A stretch of 64,000 nt of DNA from an uncultured Bacilli bacterium (GTDB lineage Bacteria; Bacillota_I; Bacilli_A; RF39; UBA660), in contig CAKOWI010000006.1 in the NCBI GenBank assembly GCA_934122275.1, positions 7,364 to 71,363 on the forward strand, in the 5' to 3' direction. The notes beneath the pieces were generated by a model, which did not search any database, was not told the origin of the DNA, and was given only the letters and a program-made list of their open reading frames with translations. The position numbers were made by a program, and so were the translations under genes. Of the stretch, positions 41,465 through 50,689 are shown in pieces; positions within the stretch are counted from its first letter, which is position 1, and each line of letters opens with the position of its first letter.

Positions 41465-42445
41465 ATGAAAAAACTAAAGAAAATATTATTGGTTTTTTTA
41501 CTGGTTTTTTTATTAGCAGGATGTACGCAACCTGTTACTAAAGAAGTTAGTAAAAATGGTAAGAAAAAAACTGAGGCCGTTACTTATGATAAAGGAAAAA
41601 AGGCAACAGGACAAAGACTTACCAAAAACATAATATGTAAACCAACTAATAAGGAATTAGTAGAAGTTTACAAAGAAAATAAAGTTAATACTGATAAGTT
41701 AGTTGATTGTGAAAAATTTACTCCAAGTATTAAAGATAGTGAAGGTATTTGGGATAATATATTTATTAAGCCTCTAGCGTGGGTTATATTAAAATTAGGA
41801 TATTTAGTTAAAAACTTTGGTTTGGCAGTTATAATAGCAAGTATAATAATAAGGTTGATATTATATCCAGTAACAAAAAAGAGTGCAATGCAATCTGAAA
41901 ATTTAAACAAAGCACAACCAGAATTACAAAGACTTGAAAAAAAATATGCAAATAAGACTAATGATCAACAAGCTATGATTCAAAAATCACAAGAAATGAT
42001 GGCAATTTATAAAAAATACAATATTTCTTTGATGTCAGGATGTATAGTTGCATTCTTACAATTACCATTATTTATAGCATTTTTAGAAGCAATTAATAGA
42101 ACACCAGCTATTTTTGAAGGCAAGTTTTTAGGGTTAGAGCTAGGAACAACACCAATATTTGCAATTTTAAAAGGAAATTATGCTTATTTAATTTTACCAA
42201 TTATAATTTTTATAGTTACTTACTTTTCGTTAAAGCAAAATAAAAATGCTGCACCAACTGATTCTAATCCAGCTGCTATGTCAACAAAAATGATGATGAA
42301 TGTTATGATTTTTGTTATTACGATAAGTTCATTTAATTTATCAACAGCAATTGGATTATATTGGATTGCATCAAGTTTATTTACAATCATTCAAAATGCA
42401 TTAATTAAAAGAGGTGGAAATAATGTTAGAATTAAAAAGTCATAA
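41465..42445 (+). CDS. yidC: Membrane protein insertase YidC (Oxa1/SpoIIIJ family)
   Basis: A 326-aa insertase. A lipoprotein signal (LLAGC, cleavage before Cys19) is followed by the Gram-positive type core with about five membrane helices: the first at about residues 98-128, one with IIASIIIRLILYP (conserved Arg in the groove), another with CIVAFLQLPLFIAFLEAI, and the last one near IGLYWIASSLFTIIQNALI. It helps SecYEG and SRP place membrane proteins. It overlaps khpB/jag by 23 bases. This is the SpoIIIJ-type copy next to rnpA, as in B. subtilis. Confidence 0.95.
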   Translation: MKKLKKILLVFLLVFLLAGCTQPVTKEVSKNGKKKTEAVTYDKGKKATGQRLTKNIICKPTNKELVEVYKENKVNTDKLVDCEKFTPSIKDSEGIWDNIFIKPLAWVILKLGYLVKNFGLAVIIASIIIRLILYPVTKKSAMQSENLNKAQPELQRLEKKYANKTNDQQAMIQKSQEMMAIYKKYNISLMSGCIVAFLQLPLFIAFLEAINRTPAIFEGKFLGLELGTTPIFAILKGNYAYLILPIIIFIVTYFSLKQNKNAAPTDSNPAAMSTKMMMNVMIFVITISSFNLSTAIGLYWIASSLFTIIQNALIKRGGNNVRIKKS

Positions 42446-43046
42446 TTATAGTGGAAAAAACAAAGATGAGCTATTGAGTACTTCTTTAAATGAATTAAAT
42501 GCAAATACTGATGAAGTTTATTATGATATAAAAGAGGAAGTAACTGGTAGTTTATTTAAGAGTAAAAAATATTATTTAACTGTTGTACTAAAAAATGATG
42601 TTATTGATTATATTAAGTCTTACTTAAAGGAAATAACTGATTTAATGGGTATTTCTTGTAATTTTGAAATTCAAAAGAGAGAAGAATATATAAAAGTTAA
42701 TATTGTTTCAGATAGTAGTTCAATTTTAATTGGAAAAAATGGAAAGACTATGAGTTCTCTTCAATATCTTTTAAAGCAATCTATCCAAAGTAAGATTCCT
42801 GCAAAAATAAATATAATAATTGATACTAATGATTATAGAGAGAAAAAAGAAAAAAATATAGAAAGATTAGCTATTAGATTAGCTAAAGAAGTAAGAAAAA
42901 CTAAGGTAGATGTAAAAATGGATAGTATGAATTCTTATGAAAGAAGAATAGTACATAATAAATTATCTGGTTTTAAAGGTGTTACAACCGAAAGTATTGG
43001 TGAAGAACCAAATAGATGTGTAGTTATTAAATGTATAGAGGAATAG
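42423..43046 (+). CDS. khpB: Jag/KhpB RNA-binding protein (Jag-N, KH, R3H)
   Basis: A 207-aa protein with three domains: a Jag-N domain (about residues 1-48), a KH domain with the GxxG loop IGKNGKT (about 103-109), and an R3H domain with the Arg-xxx-His core RRIVHNKL (about 174-181). With KhpA it forms an RNA-binding complex affecting cell division in cocci. The start is the ATG at 42423 in the end of yidC, with GGTGG upstream. It ends at a terminator. Jag after YidC is a conserved pair. Confidence 0.93.
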   Translation: MLELKSHNYSGKNKDELLSTSLNELNANTDEVYYDIKEEVTGSLFKSKKYYLTVVLKNDVIDYIKSYLKEITDLMGISCNFEIQKREEYIKVNIVSDSSSILIGKNGKTMSSLQYLLKQSIQSKIPAKINIIIDTNDYREKKEKNIERLAIRLAKEVRKTKVDVKMDSMNSYERRIVHNKLSGFKGVTTESIGEEPNRCVVIKCIEE

Positions 43047-43067
43047 AAATGTTTCTCTATTTTTTTG
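43035..43067 (+). terminator. Terminator after khpB
   Basis: ATAGAG, a 14-base loop, CTCTAT, then a run of T. It begins inside the last codons of khpB. A TGCTATAAT extended -10 (TATAAT at 43078-43083) follows and is a probable start for mnmE. Confidence 0.75.
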
Positions 43068-43109
43068 TATTATATGCTATAATACACATATCAAAAGGAA
43101 GTGAACTTT

Positions 43110-44453
43110 ATGGATGATACAATAGTTGCAATATCAACAGCACTTGGAGAAGGAGCAATATCTATTATTAGAGTATCAGGAGTTGATGCTATAAAAATAA
43201 TTAATCCTTTATTTGATGGAAAAGATTTAGAAAAAGTATCAAGTCATACAATAAATTATGGTCATATAGTATATAATGGTGAGATTATAGATGAGGTCTT
43301 ATTATCAATTATGAAAGCACCTAAAACGTATACAAAGGAAGATGTAATAGAAATAAACACTCATGGATCAATTGCAGTTGTTAATAAAATAATGGAAATA
43401 TTACTTCTTGAAGGTTGCAGATTAGCAGAACCTGGTGAATTTACTAAAAGGGCATTTTTAAATGGTAGAATAGATTTAACAGAATCAGAAGGAGTTATGG
43501 ATTTAATAAATTCTGAAACAGAACTAACTAGAAAAATGGCTATTAATGAGTTATCTGGTAATGTTTCTAGGTTAATAACTGATACAAGAGAAGATATAGT
43601 AAGTTTGATATCTAATATAGAAGTAAATATAGATTATCCTGAGTATGAAGATATAGAAGTAGTAACAATAAACAAAATAAAAGAAAAAGTACGAGAAATA
43701 AAAGAAAAATTATTAAAGACATTAAAATTATCAGAGGATGGAAAAATATTAAAAGATGGTATTAAAACGGTTATATTAGGAAAACCAAACGTAGGTAAAT
43801 CAAGTCTTTTAAATGCTTTATTAGAAGAGGAAAAAGCCATTGTAACAGATGTAAAAGGTACAACACGTGATATAGTAGAGGGAAGTATTTTAGTAGGTGG
43901 TATAAAACTTAATTTAATAGACACAGCAGGTGTTAGAAAATCAGATGATATAGTTGAAAAAATAGGTATTGAAAAAAGTTTAAACCTAATAGATGAAGCA
44001 GAATTGGTATTACTTATTTTGGATGCTAGTTGCCCTTTAAGTGAAGAAGATAAGTATTTGCTAGAAAAAACTAAAGATAAGAAAAGAATTATAATAATGA
44101 ATAAAATAGATTTAAAGTTAAATAATTCCTATATGGATGATGTTATAAAAATAAGTGCTAAAAATAATGAGGGAATAGAAGATATAAAAGATGCAATAAA
44201 AGAATTGTTTAATGTTGGAACATTTATGAGTAAAAACTTAACTTTCTTTACTAATGCAAGACAAATATCTTTATTAAAGTCTGCTATTAAATCTTTAGAG
44301 GACGTAGAACAAGGCATTAAAGAAGAAAGAGAAATAGACATGATTGAAATAGATTTAAAATTAGTATGGGAAAAATTAGGGGACATAATAGGAGCCAATT
44401 ACACGGAAGAATTAGTTGATAATTTGTTTAGTAGATTTTGTTTAGGAAAGTAA
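43110..44453 (+). CDS. mnmE: tRNA-modification GTPase MnmE
   Basis: A 447-aa GTPase that, with MnmG, makes the 5-carboxymethylaminomethyl change on U34 of several tRNAs. The folate-binding N-terminal domain covers residues 1-115. The G domain holds the P-loop GKPNVGKSSLLNAL (about 226-239), switch II DTAGVRKS (about 272-279) and NKID (about 330-333). The C-terminus ends FCLGK with the conserved Cys. The ATG at 43110 has GGAAG eight bases upstream; a GTG three codons earlier is possible. A terminator follows, and mnmG is separated by a broken gene. Confidence 0.96.
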   Translation: MDDTIVAISTALGEGAISIIRVSGVDAIKIINPLFDGKDLEKVSSHTINYGHIVYNGEIIDEVLLSIMKAPKTYTKEDVIEINTHGSIAVVNKIMEILLLEGCRLAEPGEFTKRAFLNGRIDLTESEGVMDLINSETELTRKMAINELSGNVSRLITDTREDIVSLISNIEVNIDYPEYEDIEVVTINKIKEKVREIKEKLLKTLKLSEDGKILKDGIKTVILGKPNVGKSSLLNALLEEEKAIVTDVKGTTRDIVEGSILVGGIKLNLIDTAGVRKSDDIVEKIGIEKSLNLIDEAELVLLILDASCPLSEEDKYLLEKTKDKKRIIIMNKIDLKLNNSYMDDVIKISAKNNEGIEDIKDAIKELFNVGTFMSKNLTFFTNARQISLLKSAIKSLEDVEQGIKEEREIDMIEIDLKLVWEKLGDIIGANYTEELVDNLFSRFCLGK

Positions 44454-44462
44454 ATGTGTTTT

Positions 44463-44489
44463 AAAAACTTGGGTTTTATCCAAGTTTTT
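44463..44489 (+). terminator. Terminator after mnmE
   Basis: AAAAACTTGG, loop GTTTTAT, CCAAGTTTTT, forming a strong stem with a T run. Confidence 0.85.
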
Positions 44490-44563
44490 ATTGTATGTGA
44501 CAAAATATGAGCTTTTTATAACATTTGATTTATATAATAAATGAACTGATTAAAGGAGCTTAT

Positions 44564-45489
44564 ATGAATTATTATGAAGAAATAAAAGATCTAATAGAAA
44601 AGAAAGAAGTAAAAGATAGTGTAAGAAGGCTTAGTTATAATAGTGATAAGTTAAAAACTTATTATGAAATAGGCAAGTTATTAGTAGAAGCACAAGGCGG
44701 AGAAGAAAGAGCAAAATATGGTAATAGTTTAATTAAAAAGTGGTCATTAAAATTAGTAGAACAATAGGTAGTGGATATAATATATCTAATTTAAAAAGAA
44801 TGAGGCAATTTTATACAATAATTCAAAAAGGTGCCCCGCTGGAGCACCAATTAAATATTAGTTGGACAAATTGAAAATATTTACTTCCAATCAAAAATGA
44901 AAATGAAAGAAATTATTACATAAATCAGTGTATTTTAAATAATTTATCTAAAAGAGAACTTGCAAAACTTATAAAAGAAAAAGCTTATGATAGACTTTCT
45001 TACGCTGATAAAAATAACATCAAGATTATAAATTCGAAAAATGAAGCTAGTTGTAGTTTAAAAGATATGCTTTTAGATCCAATTATAATAAAATCACCTG
45101 GTAGTGAACATCTAAGGGAAAAAGTACTAAAAAAATACATATTAGATGAATTAAGGGATTTTTTCTTACAGTTAGGTTCAGGATTTTTGTATGCTGGAAG
45201 TGAGTATAAATTAGATTATTGTGGTAAAAAATTTTATGTAGATATACTTTTATTTAACATTAATTTAAATTGTTATATTCCGGTAGAACTAAAGCTTAAT
45301 AGTACTAATTATAAAGATGTAAGCCAGGTTCAGTTATATAGAAACATAATAGATAACACCATAAAAAAGAAGCATCACAATAAAAGTATAGGATTAATTA
45401 TATCTAAAAGGAATGATAATTTTATATTTGAATACGTAAATGATGATGGAGTTTATTTAATTAGTTATGATTTAGAAAAAGTTATATAA
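44564..45489 (+). pseudogene. Degraded DUF1016 (YhcG-like) PDDEXK nuclease gene
   Basis: The start encodes a normal DUF1016 N-terminal domain (MNYYEEIKDLIEKKEVKD, 67 codons to 44767, AAGGAG upstream). At about 44766 the frame breaks: after the stop, the continued homology (IGSGYNISNLKRMRQFYTII) is in another frame and meets a second in-frame stop near 44873. From about 44877 to 45489 the remaining frame reads KYLLPIKNENERNYYINQC and then the PDDEXK nuclease domain (KLDYCGKKFYVDILLFNIN, IPVELKL). DUF1016 nucleases are often part of defence-like loci. This copy is broken by a frameshift and at least one stop, so it is probably inactive. It lies between mnmE and mnmG. Confidence 0.8.
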
Positions 45490-45504
45490 AATTCTAATAA
45501 CTAA

Positions 45505-45533
45505 TTAACTTTTTTATTGTATTATTGTATAAT
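45505..45533 (+). promoter_or_regulatory. Promoter of mnmG
   Basis: TTAACT (45505-45510), a 17-base spacer and a perfect TATAAT (45528-45533), 26 bases before the mnmG ATG. Confidence 0.7.
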
Positions 45534-45558
45534 ACCAAAAGAAAAGCAGGTGAGAGTT

Positions 45559-47373
45559 ATGAAATATGATGTTATAGTTGTTGGGGCAGGACATGCTGGT
45601 TGTGAAGCTGCTTTAGCAACATCAAGACTTGGAAAAAGTACACTTCTTATAACAATTAATATTGATAATATAGCAGATATGCCTTGTAATCCTTCTATAG
45701 GAGGTTCAGCGAAAGGTATTGTTGTAAGAGAAATTGATGCACTAGGTGGAGAAATGGGACGTAATGCAGATAAAACCCTTCTTCAAATAAAGATGCTTAA
45801 TCGCTCTAAGGGACCTGCTGTTAGAAGTTTAAGAAGTCAGGCTGATAAAGTAACTTATAAAAAAGAAATGTTAAAAACTCTAAAGAACACTAACAATTTA
45901 AGTATTAAAGAAGCAATAGTATCTGACCTTTTAGTAGAAAATAACAAAATAGTTGGTATAACAACTGAAGACGGAGAAACAATTTATTGTAATTCCTGTA
46001 TATTAACTACGGGTACTTATTTAAAAGCAGATATATTAGTAGGAGATAAAAGAACTCCAGAGGGTCCACACGGAGAAAAAAGAGCTAATTTTTTAAGTGA
46101 CAATTTAGAAAAATTAGGTTTTAAATTACTTAGGCTAAAAACTGGAACACCACCTCGTATAGAAAGATCTTCAATTGATTTTAGCGTACTTAAAAGAGAA
46201 GATGGAGATGATTGTAAGCTAACTTTTTCATTTGATGATATAGCATACTATGATTATAAAAATCAGGTGCCTTGCTATTTAACTTATACTAATTTAAAAA
46301 CTCATAAAATAATTATGGATAACTTAAATAAATCTGCTATGTATGGTGGTTTTTATGAAAAATTAGGAACAGGTCCTAGGTACTGTCCTTCAATAGAAGA
46401 TAAGGTAGTTCGTTTTAAAGATAAAGAAAGACATCAATTATTTTTGGAGCCAGAAAGCATGTATTATGATGATATATATTTACAAGGTTTTTCAACTTCT
46501 ATGCCACACGATGTTCAAGAAGATATGGTTCACTCTTTAAAGGGATTAGAACATGCTAAAATATTAAGATATGCTTATGCAATAGAATATGATGCAATAG
46601 ATCCACTTCAATTAAAACCATCTTTAGAGACAAAGGTAGTAGAAAACTTATTTACTGCAGGTCAAATAAATGGTACATCAGGGTATGAAGAGGCCGCAGG
46701 TCAAGGTATAGTAGCGGGTATTAATGCTAGTTTAAAATTAGATAATAAAGAACCACTAATTCTTTCTAGAAGTGATGCTTATATTGGTGTATTAATAGAT
46801 GATTTAGTAACAAAAGGAACTATAGAACCATATAGATTACTTACTTCTCGTGCAGAATTTAGACTTTTACTAAGAAGTGATAATGCTGATTTAAGATTAA
46901 GTGAAAAAGCTTATAAAGTAGGATTATTAAGTGAAGAAAGACATAATAAATTATTAAATAAAATAGAAGAAATAAGAGAAATAGAAGAGGATATTAAAAA
47001 TATTACTTTTCCTAAAGAAAAATGTAATTTATCAGAATATTTAAAAAGACCAGAAGTTAAAATAAGTGATTATGCTGATAAGTTAAGCAAGAAATATAGT
47101 AAGGAAGCATTAGAACAAGTAGAAATTAATCAAAAATATGAAGGATATATCACTAAAGCTAAAAAAGAAGCAGAAAAAATGATTAGGTTAGGTAAAAAAA
47201 AGATACCAGAAGATATAGATTATGAAAAAGTTGATAATTTAGCAACAGAAGCAAGACAAAAACTTGAAAAAATAAGACCAAGAACCATTGATCAGGCAAC
47301 ACGTATTAGTGGTGTTAATCCATCAGATATAGCAATTTTAATGGTTTATTTAAAGAGGTTTTATAATGAATAA
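45559..47373 (+). CDS. mnmG: tRNA uridine-5-carboxymethylaminomethyl synthase subunit MnmG (GidA)
   Basis: A 604-aa FAD enzyme. The dinucleotide-binding motif VVGAGHAGCEAAL is at about residues 6-18, DMPCNPSIGGSAKG (MnmG signature) at about 38-51, and TGTYLKADI with the further FAD contacts GTSGYEEAAGQGI at about 373-385. It acts with MnmE on wobble uridines. The start is the ATG at 45559 after AGGTGAG. The gene overlaps rsmG by eight bases. The chain is slightly shorter than the common 620-630 residues but complete. Confidence 0.97.
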   Translation: MKYDVIVVGAGHAGCEAALATSRLGKSTLLITINIDNIADMPCNPSIGGSAKGIVVREIDALGGEMGRNADKTLLQIKMLNRSKGPAVRSLRSQADKVTYKKEMLKTLKNTNNLSIKEAIVSDLLVENNKIVGITTEDGETIYCNSCILTTGTYLKADILVGDKRTPEGPHGEKRANFLSDNLEKLGFKLLRLKTGTPPRIERSSIDFSVLKREDGDDCKLTFSFDDIAYYDYKNQVPCYLTYTNLKTHKIIMDNLNKSAMYGGFYEKLGTGPRYCPSIEDKVVRFKDKERHQLFLEPESMYYDDIYLQGFSTSMPHDVQEDMVHSLKGLEHAKILRYAYAIEYDAIDPLQLKPSLETKVVENLFTAGQINGTSGYEEAAGQGIVAGINASLKLDNKEPLILSRSDAYIGVLIDDLVTKGTIEPYRLLTSRAEFRLLLRSDNADLRLSEKAYKVGLLSEERHNKLLNKIEEIREIEEDIKNITFPKEKCNLSEYLKRPEVKISDYADKLSKKYSKEALEQVEINQKYEGYITKAKKEAEKMIRLGKKKIPEDIDYEKVDNLATEARQKLEKIRPRTIDQATRISGVNPSDIAILMVYLKRFYNE

Positions 47374-48067
47374 AGAAGAATTTGTAAAAGAAGTAGAAAA
47401 GTTAGGTATAAGTGTAGATGATAAAATACTTAAGAGTTTAAATACTTATTATGAAATGTTAATAGATTATAATAGTCATACAAATCTAACTAGAATAACT
47501 GATGAAGAAGAAGTATATTTAAAACATTTTTATGATAGTTTAACTCTAATTAAGGCTGTTAAATTAAATAACCAAACTCTTCTTGATGTAGGAACAGGGG
47601 CAGGTTTTCCTGGATTGGTTTTAAAAATAGTATTTCCAAATCTTAAAGTAACATTAGTTGACTCTTTAAATAAAAGAATTATATTCTTAAAAAGTGTTAT
47701 AGAAAAGTTAAATTTAAAAGGTATTAATGCTATTCATGAAAGGATAGAAGACTATGCAAGAATAAGTAGAGAATCCTTTGATATAGTAACTTCTCGTGCA
47801 GTAGCATCTCTTCCTATTTTATCAGAAATGTGCATCCCTTTAGTTTGTGAAAAAGGTTTATTTATTCCAATGAAAGCTGATGCAAAAGATGAGATAAACT
47901 CATCACAAAATGCTATTAAAACACTAGGAGGAGTGTTAAAAGATACCATTTTATTTAAACTACCAAAGGATGCTGGTGAAAGAACTTTAGTAGTTATAGA
48001 AAAAATTAAGAAAACAAGTGTTAAATATCCTAGAAAATTTAATGAAATTAAGAAAAAGCCATTGTAA
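47366..48067 (+). CDS. rsmG: 16S rRNA (guanine527-N7)-methyltransferase RsmG (GidB)
   Basis: A 233-aa SAM methyltransferase. Motif LLDVGTGAGFPGLVLKIVFP at about residues 72-91 is the SAM-binding loop, followed by the VDSLNKRIIFLK motif (about 98-109) and the catalytic SRAVASLP region (about 144-151). It starts inside mnmG with AAGAGG upstream. It ends in a terminator hairpin whose stem begins in its last codons. The mnmE-mnmG-rsmG set is intact apart from the inserted broken gene; the parA/parB pair that often follows is not here. Confidence 0.96.
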   Translation: MNKEEFVKEVEKLGISVDDKILKSLNTYYEMLIDYNSHTNLTRITDEEEVYLKHFYDSLTLIKAVKLNNQTLLDVGTGAGFPGLVLKIVFPNLKVTLVDSLNKRIIFLKSVIEKLNLKGINAIHERIEDYARISRESFDIVTSRAVASLPILSEMCIPLVCEKGLFIPMKADAKDEINSSQNAIKTLGGVLKDTILFKLPKDAGERTLVVIEKIKKTSVKYPRKFNEIKKKPL

Positions 48068-48080
48068 TAAAGGCTTTTTT
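48053..48080 (+). terminator. Terminator of mnmG-rsmG
   Basis: AAAAAGCC, an 11-base loop, GGCTTTTT. It begins in the last codons of rsmG. Confidence 0.8.
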
Positions 48081-48115
48081 ATTATATCATTAGTATGAGA
48101 ATAGGGGATGATATT

Positions 48116-49069
48116 GTGAATTTTAATCCGAATGATTCATTTAATAATTCAATATTTAGCTCGAATAATAGTTTAGAAAATAACAGTGCTAATACTGATG
48201 AAAACAATAACTTATATGATGCACCACCCGTGCTTGATCAAATAAAAAATCTTAATGATGCTCCTACATATGAAGCACCATCAATGGATGCTTTAGGTTT
48301 AAATAGTTATAGTAATGAAAATATAAAACCATCTAATCCAATTGATCCGCTTGATGCCTATGAAAATAATGGTATAGATTTATATAATTTTGGTTCAACA
48401 AGTAATAACTTAAATAATACAGCTACAAATAATGTAGAAAATAATGATTTTTCATTTCCTAAAATGGATACTAATAATCAGAATAAAGTTATACCTAATA
48501 GTTCTTTTGAAACACCAAATAATTCTTTAAATAATACGTATAATAGTGATATATTTGATAGTAATGGGAATATCAAACAAGAAATTTTAGATAATTTAGG
48601 CATAAAAAATACTGTAACAAGTGAAGAAAAAGATAAAGATGTTCAAACAAACGAAGAAGATAATACACAAGATAATAAAGAAGAAAAAAATGAAAGTAAG
48701 GAATATGAAATAATAAATAAACCAATTTTAGATCAAGATCCTGATTCTAATATAGAAGATAAAACGGAAGATAAAAATGAATCTACTTTAAAAAAAGATG
48801 AAGAATCTGAAAAGCAAGAAATCCCTGAAGAAGAGAATCATGATGAACTAACAGATATATCATCTCTTGGAATAGATGCTTATAATGAACCAGATTTTTT
48901 AGATATAACAGAAGATGAAGAATCTTTAAGTGAAAATGAAGATAGTATTACAAAAATAAAAAACTTAATTAGTGATCTAACAGATAAGGGTGAAAAAATC
49001 AAATTAGAGGAATTTGATTTTGAAAATATGCATCAATTAATAATAATAATTGAAAAAGAGGAAAAATAA
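48116..49069 (+). CDS. Hypothetical acidic, Asn-rich protein
   Basis: A protein of 317 aa that I do not recognise. The first about 160 residues are low-complexity and rich in Asn, Ser and Asp; the next about 100 are very acidic (Glu/Asp/Lys runs). A short structured C-terminus (ITKIKNLISDLTDKGEKIKL, then MHQLIIIIEKEEK) could be a helix pair. GGGGA precedes the GTG at 48116 by seven bases, which is preferred to the ATG at 48095 lacking a ribosome site. There is no signal peptide or membrane helix. It is translationally coupled to rpiB, one base apart. The position after rsmG is where parA/parB or noc normally lie. Confidence 0.6.
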   Translation: MNFNPNDSFNNSIFSSNNSLENNSANTDENNNLYDAPPVLDQIKNLNDAPTYEAPSMDALGLNSYSNENIKPSNPIDPLDAYENNGIDLYNFGSTSNNLNNTATNNVENNDFSFPKMDTNNQNKVIPNSSFETPNNSLNNTYNSDIFDSNGNIKQEILDNLGIKNTVTSEEKDKDVQTNEEDNTQDNKEEKNESKEYEIINKPILDQDPDSNIEDKTEDKNESTLKKDEESEKQEIPEEENHDELTDISSLGIDAYNEPDFLDITEDEESLSENEDSITKIKNLISDLTDKGEKIKLEEFDFENMHQLIIIIEKEEK

Positions 49070-49070
49070 T

Positions 49071-49523
49071 ATGAAGATAGGTATAGCAAGTGACCATAGA
49101 GGTTTTGAAACTAAACAAAAAATGACAAAATATTTAGAGGAAAAAGGTTATGATGTAATAGATTACGGGACAAATGATACAACAAGGGTAGATTATACTA
49201 AATATGGATTTATACTTGGTGAAAATGTTTCTAATCATAATGTGGATTATGGTATTGCAATATGTGGTAGCGCTGTTGGAATATCCATTGCATGTAATAA
49301 AGTAAAAGGTATTAGATGTGGAAAAATTAATAGTGTAAAAGAAGCTATTCACGCAAAAGAAAATGATTTTGTAAATGTAATAGCTATTTCTGGTGAAGCT
49401 GACTTTAATTTAAACACAGAAATAGTTGCTGCTTTTTTAAATTCTAAAGAAAATTTAATTGATCCAGTATACAAAAAAAGAGTAGATCAAATAATAGATT
49501 ATGAGAGATATCATGAGTCTTAA
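49071..49523 (+). CDS. rpiB: Ribose-5-phosphate isomerase B (RpiB/LacAB family)
   Basis: A 150-aa isomerase, likely interconverting ribose-5-phosphate and ribulose-5-phosphate. The N-terminal IASDHRGFE and the DYGTND pattern, together with the Cys in GIAICGSAVGISIA (about residues 62-75), are the RpiB active-site signature. It lies just after the unknown acidic protein (GAGG seven bases upstream of the ATG) and overlaps the DUF1146 gene by 11 bases. In B. subtilis the homologue ywlF lies near atp genes, so this place is not conserved. A LacAB role is possible but less likely. Confidence 0.9.
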   Translation: MKIGIASDHRGFETKQKMTKYLEEKGYDVIDYGTNDTTRVDYTKYGFILGENVSNHNVDYGIAICGSAVGISIACNKVKGIRCGKINSVKEAIHAKENDFVNVIAISGEADFNLNTEIVAAFLNSKENLIDPVYKKRVDQIIDYERYHES

Positions 49524-49707
49524 GCTACTACTTTATTGTATTTTTATACCAATTTGTATGTGGATTGTTACTTCAACTAATTTAGATAGATTATTTAGAA
49601 AAAATAAGATAAAGCAAATTCATTTAGCATACATAGCATTGTCATTAATTTTTTCGTATTTGATTACTAATTTCTTTATGGATATATATAATATTTTTAA
49701 TATATAA
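49513..49707 (+). CDS. DUF1146-family membrane protein (YwzB-like)
   Basis: A 64-aa membrane protein with two helices (about residues 4-20 and 38-60) separated by a charged loop (RLFRKNKIKQIH). It matches the DUF1146 pattern found just before spoIID or mbl clusters in Bacillota (YwzB). The start is the ATG at 49513 inside rpiB. Function unknown. It is followed by spoIID 10 bases later. Confidence 0.75.
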   Translation: MSLKLLLYCIFIPICMWIVTSTNLDRLFRKNKIKQIHLAYIALSLIFSYLITNFFMDIYNIFNI

Positions 49708-49717
49708 TGGTGATAAT

Positions 49718-50641
49718 ATGAAAAAGATACTGCTATTTGTACTATTAATAATTTTAATTCCATTATTACTTACAAATTTTAAGGAAGGTTTAAATACCAT
49801 AAGTAAGTTAAAATATGGGATATATAGTAATAAACAAATAAGAGTAAAAAGGCTTGAAAAAAATAGAATTGATAGCGTTAGTTTAGAAGACTATGTTACT
49901 GGAGTAGTTGCAGGAGAAATGCCTGCATCTTTTTCTGATGAAGCATTAAAAGCACAAGCTGTTGCATCAAGAACATATGTTTTAAAGCGAATGATTAATT
50001 CTAATGGAGATTATGATGTGGTTGACTCTGTAAGTAATCAGGTGTATTTAGATGATGATGATATGAAAAAAAAGTGGAATAATAAATATGATGAATATTT
50101 AAAAAAAATTAAGGATGTTGTATTAAATACAAGAGGAGAAGTTATTTTATATAAGAATAACTTAATAGATGCTATGTTTTTTTCAACTAGTAATGGATAT
50201 ACAGAAAATAGTGTAGATGTATTTTCAGGAGATTTACCCTATTTAAAAAGTGTAGATTCAAAATGGGATGAAAATGAATCACCGTCGTATAAATCTACAG
50301 TTGTTGTTTCAAAAAAAGATTTTTTATCAAAATTGTCATTTGATGTTAATAGTGATATAAAAATAAATATAGATGAAAAGACAAGTACTGGCAGAGTAAA
50401 ATTTATAACTATTAATGATAAAAAATTTAAAGGCACACAAATAAGAAGTACTTTTGGTTTAAAATCAACAAGTTTTAATATAACTATAGATGATAATAAT
50501 GTAGTTTTCAATGTACTTGGATTTGGTCATGGAGTTGGAATGAGTCAGTATGGAGCAAACGGAATGGCAAAAAATGGATATAGTTATAAAGATATTTTAA
50601 AACATTATTATAGTAATTGTGATATAAAAAAAATAAATTAA
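49718..50641 (+). CDS. spoIID: Stage II sporulation protein D (peptidoglycan hydrolase)
   Basis: A 307-aa SpoIID/LytB-domain protein with an N-terminal membrane anchor (about residues 4-22). The SpoIID domain shows VTGVVAGEMPASFSDEALKA (about 57-76), AVASRTYVLKR and the C-terminal GFGHGVGMSQYGANGMAKNG (about 268-287). SpoIID strips peptides from septal wall during engulfment. It stands before spoIIQ and mbl, the B. subtilis order. It is a strong sign of an endospore programme. Confidence 0.93.
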   Translation: MKKILLFVLLIILIPLLLTNFKEGLNTISKLKYGIYSNKQIRVKRLEKNRIDSVSLEDYVTGVVAGEMPASFSDEALKAQAVASRTYVLKRMINSNGDYDVVDSVSNQVYLDDDDMKKKWNNKYDEYLKKIKDVVLNTRGEVILYKNNLIDAMFFSTSNGYTENSVDVFSGDLPYLKSVDSKWDENESPSYKSTVVVSKKDFLSKLSFDVNSDIKINIDEKTSTGRVKFITINDKKFKGTQIRSTFGLKSTSFNITIDDNNVVFNVLGFGHGVGMSQYGANGMAKNGYSYKDILKHYYSNCDIKKIN

Positions 50642-50651
50642 TGTATAAATT

Positions 50652-50681
50652 CTCTCATTTTGTTAAAACTTAAAATGAGAG
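50652..50681 (+). promoter_or_regulatory. Hairpin covering the spoIIQ ribosome-binding site
   Basis: CTCTCATTTT (50652-50661) pairs perfectly with AAAATGAGAG (50672-50681). The last bases of the right arm are part of GAGAGGTG, the spoIIQ ribosome-binding site. There is no T run, so it is more likely a translation-control or mRNA stability element than a terminator. Confidence 0.5.
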
Positions 50682-50689
50682 GTGAAAAA

